Of a stretch of DNA of 64,000 bases, positions 9,095 through 15,167 are shown piece by piece. Within the stretch, counting starts at the first letter, position 1; every line of letters starts with the position of its first letter. The stretch is from Rhizobium grahamii CCGE 502 (GTDB lineage: Bacteria; Pseudomonadota; Alphaproteobacteria; Rhizobiales; Rhizobiaceae). The stretch lies in the NCBI RefSeq assembly GCF_000298315.2, contig NZ_AEYE02000029.1, positions 434,001-498,000 of the forward strand, read 5' to 3'. A model generated the notes under the pieces. That model did not search any database. It saw only the letters and a list, made by a program, of their open reading frames with translations, and was not told the origin of the DNA. The translations under genes were made by a program, and so were the position numbers.

Positions 9095-9268
9095 TTATTT
9101 TCCCGTCATTGTTTTCACGCGCGTATCTGGTCGGCAGCTCCTCCACTGCCGGTCGGCCTGATAAATTTCGTTGAAGAACGCGAAAATGGCAAGCATTTCC
9201 GAGCGGCCAGACAATTCTGACCGCCAGCTTGCTCCCGCGAATATTCGATAGATCTGCCGCCGGCACAT
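9095..9268 (-). CDS. Possible small ORF upstream of liuA (57 aa)
   Basis: An ATG preceded by a near-perfect SD (GGGAGGAAGGGC) opens a 57-codon frame, beginning MCRRQIYRIFAGAS and ending VKTMTGK, 53 bp upstream of liuA on the same strand. I recognise no family. It has only a few Leu codons, so it does not look like a leucine attenuator peptide. Base composition of third positions is mixed. It may be a leader ORF, a small protein or chance. Confidence 0.3.
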   Translation of the reverse strand: MCRRQIYRIFAGASWRSELSGRSEMLAIFAFFNEIYQADRQWRSCRPDTRVKTMTGK

Positions 9269-9367
9269 GCCCTTCCTCCCGAGATAGGCAACGACCTGAA
9301 TACGCGCAGGATCTGTGCAGATTCGCGCGAGAACAAAGGGATGCTAGCACCGGGCGCGCGGAATTTC

Positions 9368-9384
9368 TGAACCAAGACGGTTCA
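9368..9384. promoter_or_regulatory. Palindrome upstream of the liu operon, candidate operator
   Basis: TGAACC-AAGAC-GGTTCA is a perfect 6-bp inverted repeat with a 5-bp centre, located about 330 bp upstream of liuA and about 110 bp downstream of the DUF6074 gene. The 9269-9492 stretch otherwise shows no gene; a shorter palindrome GTCGTC-GG-GACGAC lies at 9411-9424. Which factor, if any, binds is unknown. Confidence 0.3.
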
Positions 9385-9492
9385 TCTCGCGCATAATTTG
9401 GAAAGATTTTGTCGTCGGGACGACGCGTTCAACCGCAAGGGTTGTCCGACAAAGCGGCAGCCCAAATGCGGCCGGAACCGATCGTGATGCGG

Positions 9493-9834
9493 TCAGCGCT
9501 TGATGGCGCGGCCGCTACGGCTTTCGGCAATTGCCCGCACTTGATGCCGACGAACCAGCTCAGCCTGGACCTCGGCTTGGAATGTCATGACCTGGTTACG
9601 GACCTCGTCGTCGGAGCAGCCAAGCGACGTCAGCTCAGCGGCGAGCCGGCGGCACTCGGTCTTCCAGAAGGTGACTGCTTCCTCGCCATGGCGGCGATCC
9701 AGTTCGGCCGCGCACCGTTCGATGTCACCGGCGCGCGAAGCGACCGGGAAAAGCACGATCTCGCTCGTCGTCATTGCTTGCAGAGTTTTGTTTGACTGTA
9801 CTGTCATCGACTCATTCCGTTGCGTCCGACTCAT
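9493..9834 (-). CDS. DUF6074 family protein
   Basis: A 113-residue protein whose core (IVLFPVASRAGDIERCAAEL, then WKTECRRLAAEL and FQAEVQAEL) matches the layout of the small rhizobial DUF6074 family: an FP-x3-R-x-G-x-I start, a Trp-containing helix and an acidic aromatic C-terminal helix. Function is unknown. The start is uncertain: ATGs at 9834, 9807 and 9774 are all in frame and none has a strong SD. The 9834 ATG overlaps the stop of a 5-codon ORF (MVGYE) that does have an SD (AAAGGAAA), so coupled initiation is possible. It diverges from the lipid-gene operon. Confidence 0.65.
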   Translation of the reverse strand: MSRTQRNESMTVQSNKTLQAMTTSEIVLFPVASRAGDIERCAAELDRRHGEEAVTFWKTECRRLAAELTSLGCSDDEVRNQVMTFQAEVQAELVRRHQVRAIAESRSGRAIKR

Positions 9835-9989
9835 TCGTAGCCGACCATGGTTAACGCTTTCCTTTCATGCTCGACAAAGTCACCCGGTCGGTTCGTCGCA
9901 CATCATGCCAGCTCCGGTTGAAGGGTGGATATGGGAGTATCAAGCCGCCAATCACTTCCGCCATAGGCAGGACTTCCGGATAGTCAAAA

Positions 9990-10688
9990 ATGTCGCTAGG
10001 TTCTGCAGACTGCTTTGTCGGTGCAGTGGGGGGCTGGAAATCGGTGAGGAGGATAATCGCGAAGCTTGTCGCGGCAGCCATCGTGGTATTCGCGCGAGCA
10101 ATAACGGCGGTGCGCGCCATCTGGCCGAATGACGGCATCCCTAACGGGCAGTGCGTTTATTTTGCCAATCATTCCAGCCACGGCGATTTCATTCTGGTCT
10201 GGGCGGTCCTGCCACCGAGCTTGCGGCGCCGGACACGCCCCGTCGCCGGCGCGGAATATTGGCTAAAGTCGTCGATCAATCGCTTCATCGGCCGCGATGT
10301 CTTCCAGGCCGTGCTGATCGAGCGGGATCGCGAGAACCGCACCAGTGATCCAATTGAAGTCATGGCCGAGGTGATTGATTCCGGCGCGTCGCTGATTCTC
10401 TTTCCCGAAGGCACACGCAACCAGACGGATGCGCAGCTACTACCGTTCAAAAGCGGGCTTTTTCATCTTGCGTCGACCCGGCCGGACCTTCAGCTCGTGC
10501 CCGTCTGGATCAACAATCTCAATCGCGTCATGCCTAAGGGCGAGATTGTCCCGATTCCCCTCATCTGCACCGTGACCTTCGGCAGCGCCATGCGACTTGA
10601 AGCCGATGAGGGCAAGGAAACCTTCCTCGACAGGGCGCGCACGGCGCTGCTCGATCTGTCGCCCAAGCACCTCGGCGGTAACGAATGA
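9990..10688 (+). CDS. PlsC-like lysophospholipid acyltransferase family protein
   Basis: A 232-residue protein with one N-terminal hydrophobic segment (LVAAAIVVFARAITAVRAI) and the PlsC/LPLAT motifs: NHSSHGDFIL (the HX4D catalytic motif, in HGDF spacing), VLIERDRENR, and FPEGTRNQTDAQLLPFKSG (the EGTR acyl-acceptor phosphate motif). Members transfer acyl groups to glycerol-phosphate-type acceptors at the inner membrane. No SD is visible before the ATG; GTG codons at 10026 and 10044 are alternatives. It is the first of four genes each overlapping the next by ATGA, together with a CdsA-like and a CDP-alcohol transferase, so it probably makes or remodels a precursor for an accessory phospholipid rather than serving as the housekeeping PlsC. 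That role is inferred. Confidence 0.85.
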   Translation: MSLGSADCFVGAVGGWKSVRRIIAKLVAAAIVVFARAITAVRAIWPNDGIPNGQCVYFANHSSHGDFILVWAVLPPSLRRRTRPVAGAEYWLKSSINRFIGRDVFQAVLIERDRENRTSDPIEVMAEVIDSGASLILFPEGTRNQTDAQLLPFKSGLFHLASTRPDLQLVPVWINNLNRVMPKGEIVPIPLICTVTFGSAMRLEADEGKETFLDRARTALLDLSPKHLGGNE

Positions 10689-11632
10689 ACGCAAACTCCG
10701 ATCTGTGGACGCTCGTCCTCGGCATTTTCACGCTCCTCATCGTTTCCTCGACCATCGGCTATCTGTTGCAACGGCGACTGCCGGCCGGTCAGTCGAATGC
10801 CGCGATCGAGAACCTGAATGCACGCATCAAGGCCTGGTGGATCATGGTCATCCTGATCGGCCTCGCCTTTCTTGCCGGTAGGATTGGCGTGCTGCTGCTG
10901 TTTGGCTTTTGCTCTTTCGCGGCGCTACGCGAGTTCATCACGCTGACCGACACCAAGCGCGCCGACCACTGGGCCCTCGCGGCCGCTTTCTTCATCGTCC
11001 TGCCGCTCCAGTATTGGCTGTTGTGGGAGAGACAATACGGCATCTTCTCGATCTTCATTCCGGTCTACGCATTCCTTTTGATGCCGATCATCTCCGTCCT
11101 GCGTGGCGATACCGAACGCTTCCTCGTCCGCATCGCCGAAGTTCAATGGGCGTTGATGATCTGCGTGTTCTGCGCCTCCCACGTTCCGGCGTTGCTGACC
11201 TTGACGATCCCGGGCTACGAAGGGCGCAACGTTCTTCTAATCGCCTTCCTGGTGATCATCGTGCAGCTCAGCGATGTCCTGCAATATGTCTGGGGCAAGC
11301 TGTTCGGCCGAACGAAGATCGCGCCAAGCCTGTCCCCTTCGAAGACCGTGGAAGGCTTTGTCGGCGGCGTCGCCAGCGCCACATTGATCGGCGCCGCTCT
11401 GTGGTGGATTACGCCATTTACGCCATTTCAAGCCGGGATCATGGCTTTCGTTATCACGATGATGGGGTTTTTCGGCGGCCTCGTCATGTCAGCCATCAAG
11501 CGAGATCGCGGCGTCAAGGATTGGGGCCACCTGATCGAAGGTCATGGCGGATTGATCGACCGGCTCGACTCCGTGGTCTTTTCCGCACCGATCTTCTTTC
11601 ACATCGTTCGCTACTGGTGGTCGACCACATGA
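10685..11632 (+). CDS. CdsA-like phosphatidate cytidylyltransferase
   Basis: A 315-residue polytopic membrane protein with about seven to eight hydrophobic segments. The C-terminal stretch SAIKRDRGVKDWGHLIEGHGG followed by LIDRLD fits the CDP-diglyceride synthase signature S-x-x-KR-x4-KD-x6-GHGG-x-x-DR-x-D. It should make a CDP-diacylglycerol-type liponucleotide from CTP and a phosphatidic acid. The ATG lies inside the last codons of the acyltransferase gene (ATGA overlap). As I recall, E. coli has a similar extra CdsA paralogue, YnbB, next to the CDP-alcohol transferase YnbA; this operon has the same pairing. A separate housekeeping cdsA is expected elsewhere in the genome. Confidence 0.88.
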   Translation: MNANSDLWTLVLGIFTLLIVSSTIGYLLQRRLPAGQSNAAIENLNARIKAWWIMVILIGLAFLAGRIGVLLLFGFCSFAALREFITLTDTKRADHWALAAAFFIVLPLQYWLLWERQYGIFSIFIPVYAFLLMPIISVLRGDTERFLVRIAEVQWALMICVFCASHVPALLTLTIPGYEGRNVLLIAFLVIIVQLSDVLQYVWGKLFGRTKIAPSLSPSKTVEGFVGGVASATLIGAALWWITPFTPFQAGIMAFVITMMGFFGGLVMSAIKRDRGVKDWGHLIEGHGGLIDRLDSVVFSAPIFFHIVRYWWSTT

Positions 11633-12021
11633 TGGCGTTGGCACGTCGCCTGGCCCAAAGCAGTTTGACTCACGTGCTCTTCGCATTCGTAGCCATGGGC
11701 GGCTGGGCGGTCCTCGCCAACAGTAGCCATCCGCTGCAACAGGCCCTGCTGGCCGGCGTTGTGCAAGGCGGACTCTCAGCCTGTCTTACCTTATTTCTCA
11801 AGACCGTGATCGAGTGGCTCTCGAAGCAGTTTAAGGGGCACGCCAGGCTCTGGGCGCCGCCATTGATTGCATGCCTTGCCTCGACTAGCGTGCTGATCTC
11901 GATCCATGCCTTGAGCGGCACGCCGGAAATCCTGAAGACCATAGCGGTGCCGCTGGCTGTTTCGACGAGCTATGCGGCCATCTACAACTACTTTCTCTAC
12001 CAAAAGGCGATTGGGGCATGA
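11629..12021 (+). CDS. Unknown four-helix membrane protein in lipid operon
   Basis: A 130-residue protein with four hydrophobic segments: THVLFAFVAMGGWAVLA, ALLAGVVQGGLSACLTLFL, PLIACLASTSVLISIHAL and IAVPLAVSTSYAAIYNYFLY. I do not recognise a named family; the size and four-helix layout recall GtrA-like or flippase-accessory proteins, but no motif proves it. The frame is open far upstream inside the cytidylyltransferase gene, but the ATG at 11629 gives a clean ATGA overlap with that gene's stop, and its own stop overlaps the next start by ATGA. Tight coupling on both sides suggests it works with the CdsA-like and YnbA-like enzymes, perhaps as a partner subunit or lipid transporter. This is inference. 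Confidence 0.75.
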   Translation: MMALARRLAQSSLTHVLFAFVAMGGWAVLANSSHPLQQALLAGVVQGGLSACLTLFLKTVIEWLSKQFKGHARLWAPPLIACLASTSVLISIHALSGTPEILKTIAVPLAVSTSYAAIYNYFLYQKAIGA

Positions 12022-12671
12022 CGGAAACGGGCGATCGGCGGCCACTGGCAAGCAGAGACACGCGATGGGCAAAGCGCGTCGCACAGTGGCTAGCGTCGCG
12101 GTCGATCACGCCGAACCAGATTTCGCAGGCGAGCATGATCGCCGCCGCGCTGGCCGGCGGCTCCTTTTGCCTTGCCGGATTTGAGACCGGCTGGATCCGG
12201 GCCGTCTTCCTCGTTCTCGCGGCCGCTTTCTGCCAATTGCGGCTGCTGTGCAATCTCTTCGATGGCATGGTTGCCGTCGAAGGCGGCAAAGGTGCAAGCG
12301 ACGGACCGTTCTGGAACGAATTCCCCGACCGCATCGCCGATATCATGATCCTGGTCGGCGTGGGGTATGGCGTTGGATCCCCTGGCCTCGGTTGGGCAGC
12401 AGCCTCCTTTGCAGTGTTGACCGCCTACGTTCGCGAGCTCGGACGAGCAGCGGGGACACCAAGCGACTTCTCAGGCCCGATGGCAAAGCAGCACCGCATG
12501 GCAACGATGACGGCCGCGGCAGCTCTCTCTGTCCTCGAGCCGCTGTGGAACGGGCACAATCAGGTCTTGCATACAGCCCTCTGGCTGATCGCGATCGGCG
12601 CTGCCTTCACGGCATTGCGACGAGGCAGAAATGTTGTTCGAAGCCTGAAGGCTGGCCGAGCGGGCCACTGA
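12018..12671 (+). CDS. CDP-alcohol phosphatidyltransferase, YnbA-like with altered metal site
   Basis: A 217-residue membrane protein of the CDP-alcohol phosphotransferase family (ITPNQISQASMIAAALAGG then transmembrane helices). The canonical motif is D-x2-D-G-x2-A-R-x8-G-x3-D-x3-D. Here it reads NLFDGMVAV-x8-GPFWNEFPD: the first Asp is Asn, the Arg is Val and the third Asp is Asn, while the second and fourth Asp remain. As I remember it, E. coli YnbA also has Asn at the first and third positions, so this may be a distinct subfamily rather than a dead enzyme. It would join an unknown alcohol to the CDP-lipid made by the preceding gene. Last gene of the operon; terminator 120 bp downstream. 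Confidence 0.82.
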   Translation: MTETGDRRPLASRDTRWAKRVAQWLASRSITPNQISQASMIAAALAGGSFCLAGFETGWIRAVFLVLAAAFCQLRLLCNLFDGMVAVEGGKGASDGPFWNEFPDRIADIMILVGVGYGVGSPGLGWAAASFAVLTAYVRELGRAAGTPSDFSGPMAKQHRMATMTAAAALSVLEPLWNGHNQVLHTALWLIAIGAAFTALRRGRNVVRSLKAGRAGH

Positions 12672-12792
12672 CGAGATCCGCTCAATCCTGCTCAGGCGTA
12701 CCGAAAAGCCGGAAAGTGCGCTTTGCAGCGGCGCGGGCGGTCAATAGAACAACGACGCCGCTTCTTCTTTTCCCCGAAGCGGCCTAGGACTA

Positions 12793-12820
12793 GCCTCGCT
12801 TCGGCGAGGCATTTTTCTTT
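12793..12820 (+). terminator. UUCG-loop terminator after the lipid operon
   Basis: A 7-bp stem GCCTCGC / GCGAGGC closing a TTCG tetraloop, followed by ATTTTTCTTT. It separates the lipid operon from kdp. Confidence 0.9.
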
Positions 12821-12826
12821 CCCGTA

Positions 12827-12895
12827 TTTATAAGATTTTTATATCCGCGCCCCGCCGCCAATCTCGAACGCTTATGCGCTTCGGCCGCATATTAA
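12827..12895 (+). promoter_or_regulatory. kdp promoter region with KdpE-box-like direct repeat
   Basis: TTTATA (12827-12832), 5 bp, TTTATA (12838-12843) form a direct repeat with an 11-bp period. A -10-like TATTAA lies at 12890-12895 with no good -35, as for an activator-dependent promoter. The start would be near 12902, putting the repeat at about -75 to -59. The E. coli KdpE site is T-rich and lies at about -71 to -55. The kdpDE pair of this operon is the likely regulator. The rest of 12672-12792 shows no gene. Confidence 0.6.
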
Positions 12896-12975
12896 TGTCC
12901 GAGAGATCCAAGGATCATCTCCACGCCAGAAAGCATGAAAGGTGCCATCCGGTGGGTGGCGCCCTTTGTCTTGTC

Positions 12976-13001
12976 TGACTCCAGAAGAACAACAGGAGTC
13001 A
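12976..13001 (+). promoter_or_regulatory. Hairpin covering the SD of the first kdp-operon ORF
   Basis: TGACTCC and GGAGTCA are perfect 7-bp complements around a 12-nt A-rich loop. The 3' arm contains GGAG, the SD of the small ORF starting at 13008. A further imperfect hairpin (AAAGGTGCCA with TGGCGCCCTTT) lies at about 12938-12966 in the same leader. Confidence 0.45.
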
Positions 13002-13007
13002 AGATCG

Positions 13008-13091
13008 ATGATGGACATAGTTCTACTCGCCACAGCAATCGTATTTTTCGCCCTGTGCTTTGCTTACACCAAAGCCTGCGACCGGCTCTAA
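13008..13091 (+). CDS. Tiny membrane protein upstream of kdpF (27 aa)
   Basis: A 27-codon ORF (ATG ATG, SD AGGAGTC) that encodes one hydrophobic helix ending in CFAYTKACDRL. It lies 13 bp before kdpF and is the first ORF of the kdp transcript. As I recall, tiny proteins with a similar end (...ACDRL) occur ahead of kdpF in other bacteria, which would argue for a real gene, but I cannot check this here. A role in KdpFABC assembly or stability is a guess from position. The second ATG at 13011 could be the start. Confidence 0.6.
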   Translation: MMDIVLLATAIVFFALCFAYTKACDRL

Positions 13092-13104
13092 CCGGAGAAG
13101 CGCC

Positions 13105-13194
13105 ATGACACTCGACTATATTCTCAGTGGTGCCGTCACCGTGTTCCTCACGGTTTACCTCACCTACGCTCTCATTCGCCCCGAACGCTTCTAG
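13105..13194 (+). CDS. kdpF: K(+)-transporting ATPase subunit F
   Basis: A 29-residue single-helix peptide starting MTLDYILSGAVTVF and ending YALIRPERF. The RPE-[RK]-F end is the hallmark of KdpF, the small lipid-like stabiliser of the KdpFABC complex. SD GGAGAAG precedes the ATG. It lies between the tiny upstream ORF and kdpA. Confidence 0.93.
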   Translation: MTLDYILSGAVTVFLTVYLTYALIRPERF

Positions 13195-13255
13195 CATCGC
13201 GCCCTCTCCCACTACGCGACAGGCGGAACCAATCGGGTATTGAAAGTTACCTCCC

Positions 13256-14959
13256 ATGACCCTCAACGGATGGCTTCAGATCCTGCTTTACTGCGGGATC
13301 ATCATCGTGCTCGTCAAACCGCTCGGCGGTTATATGACTCGCGTCTTCAACGGCGAGCGCACATTTCTCTCACCAGTCCTCGTTCCGATCGAGCGGGGAC
13401 TTTACGCGCTAGCCGGCACCAGTGAACGCGAGGATCAGCACTGGACTTCCTACGCATTTTCGATGCTGCTCTTCAACCTGCTCGGTGTCATCGTTCTCTA
13501 CGCGTTACTGCGCTTGCAGGCTGTTTTGCCCTATAACCCGGCCGGTATGGCAGCCGTTGGACCTGAGCTTTCCTTCAACACTGCCACGAGCTTCGTCACC
13601 AACACCAACTGGCAGAACTACGGCGGTGAAAGCACGATGTCGTATCTGACGCAGATGGCCGGCCTGACGGTGCAGAACTTCATTTCTGCCGCAACCGGTA
13701 TGGCGATTGCGATCGGGCTCATCCGCGCCTTCTCGCGGGCGTCGGGTAAGGCGATAGGCAACTTCTGGGTCGACATGGTGCGTAGCACATTCTACGTCCT
13801 GCTGCCGATCTGCATCGTGCTGACGCTGGTCTATGTTTATCTTGGCGTGCCGCAAACCCTCGGTCCCTATGTCGATGCGACGACCCTCGAGGGTGCCAAG
13901 CAGACGATCGCTCTCGGCCCCGTCGCCTCGCAGCTGGCCATCAAGATGCTTGGCACCAACGGCGGCGGCTTCTTCAACGTCAACTCCGCGCATCCGTTCG
14001 AGAACCCCGACGCGATTTCAAACCTTATTCAGATGGTCTCGATCTTCGCGATCGGAGCGGCCCTCACCAACGTCTTCGGACGTATGGTCGGCAACCAGCG
14101 TCAGGGCTGGGCGATCCTCGCTACGATGGGGATCCTGTTCGTCGCCGGCGTGGCTGTGACCTATTGGGCGGAGGCCGCAGGCAATCCGCTGATGCACGCC
14201 TTCGGCCTGCAAGGCGGCAATATGGAAGGCAAGGAAGTGCGCTTCGGCATCACGCTGTCCTCGCTCTTTGCGGTCATAACGACGGCTGCCTCATGCGGTG
14301 CGGTCAATGCGATGCATGGCAGCTTTACGGCGCTCGGTGGCCTGATCCCCCTCATCAACATGCAGCTTGGCGAAGTTATCGTCGGCGGCGTCGGCGCGGG
14401 CTTCTACGGCATTCTGCTCTTCGTCATCATCGCGATTTTCGTCGCTGGTCTTATGGTCGGCCGTACGCCGGAATACCTTGGCAAAAAGATCGAAGCCAAG
14501 GAGATGAAGATGGCCGTCCTCGCCATTCTCTGCCTTCCGCTTGCGATGCTGGTTTTCACCGCGATATCAAGCGTCTTGCCCTCGGCCGTTGCCTCGATCG
14601 GCACGGCAGGTCCGCACGGCTTCTCGGAGATTCTCTACGCATATACCTCGGCTGCGGCAAACAACGGCTCGGCCTTCGGCGGCCTGACCGGCAACACACC
14701 CTGGTACAACATCACGCTCGGCCTCGGCATGCTGATGGGTCGCTTCCTGGTGATCGTGCCGGCACTCGCAATCGCCGGCTCCCTGGTCGCCAAGAAGACC
14801 GTCCCCGCCTCCGCAGGCACCTTCCCGACAGATGGCCTGCTCTTTGTCGGCCTCCTGACGGGCACGATCCTGATCGTCGGCGGATTGACCTTCTTCCCGG
14901 CCTTGGCGCTTGGCCCGGTCGTCGAGCATCTGGTCATGATTGCCGGCCAGACCTTCTGA
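13256..14959 (+). CDS. kdpA: K(+)-transporting ATPase subunit A
   Basis: A 567-residue potassium-channel-like subunit of KdpFABC, with about ten transmembrane helices. Selectivity-filter-like loops are visible ([68 protein letters not shown]). It binds and conducts K+ and works with the pump subunit KdpB. The start [14 protein letters not shown] fits the family although the SD is weak. It is followed 10 bp later by a small extra ORF instead of directly by kdpB. Confidence 0.98.
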   Translation: MTLNGWLQILLYCGIIIVLVKPLGGYMTRVFNGERTFLSPVLVPIERGLYALAGTSEREDQHWTSYAFSMLLFNLLGVIVLYALLRLQAVLPYNPAGMAAVGPELSFNTATSFVTNTNWQNYGGESTMSYLTQMAGLTVQNFISAATGMAIAIGLIRAFSRASGKAIGNFWVDMVRSTFYVLLPICIVLTLVYVYLGVPQTLGPYVDATTLEGAKQTIALGPVASQLAIKMLGTNGGGFFNVNSAHPFENPDAISNLIQMVSIFAIGAALTNVFGRMVGNQRQGWAILATMGILFVAGVAVTYWAEAAGNPLMHAFGLQGGNMEGKEVRFGITLSSLFAVITTAASCGAVNAMHGSFTALGGLIPLINMQLGEVIVGGVGAGFYGILLFVIIAIFVAGLMVGRTPEYLGKKIEAKEMKMAVLAILCLPLAMLVFTAISSVLPSAVASIGTAGPHGFSEILYAYTSAAANNGSAFGGLTGNTPWYNITLGLGMLMGRFLVIVPALAIAGSLVAKKTVPASAGTFPTDGLLFVGLLTGTILIVGGLTFFPALALGPVVEHLVMIAGQTF

Positions 14960-14969
14960 GGTGGACGCA

Positions 14970-15125
14970 ATGATCCTTCGTCACAAGTTTCGCAAATCCT
15001 TCAACGCACGTCCCGGTTCGCCGGGACGTGACACCCAGCGGATGACCCGCGCCTCCGACATCATCCTGGTGATGCTGGCCGGCCTCCTCGTCATCGTCGC
15101 GGTATTTCGGATCCTACACGGCTGA
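14970..15125 (+). CDS. Small membrane protein between kdpA and kdpB (51 aa)
   Basis: A 51-codon ORF with SD GAGGTGG before its ATG, 10 bp after kdpA and 42 bp before kdpB on the same strand. It has a basic N-terminal half (MILRHKFRKSFNARPGSPGR) and one hydrophobic helix (ASDIILVMLAGLLVIVAVFRIL). Codon use looks like that of its neighbours. I know of no named kdp gene at this position. It may be a small accessory of the K+ pump, or a rhizobial lineage gene; function unknown. Confidence 0.65.
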   Translation: MILRHKFRKSFNARPGSPGRDTQRMTRASDIILVMLAGLLVIVAVFRILHG

Positions 15126-15167
15126 TCGCCACAACGGTCGCCTTACTCTTTCAAGCTGGAGTCTCTT

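Noticed and set aside
10909-11628. Upstream extension of the third lipid-operon gene to 370 aa
   Set aside because: The extension lies inside the cytidylyltransferase gene in another frame and is Arg/His-rich; the ATGA overlap at 11629 marks the true start.
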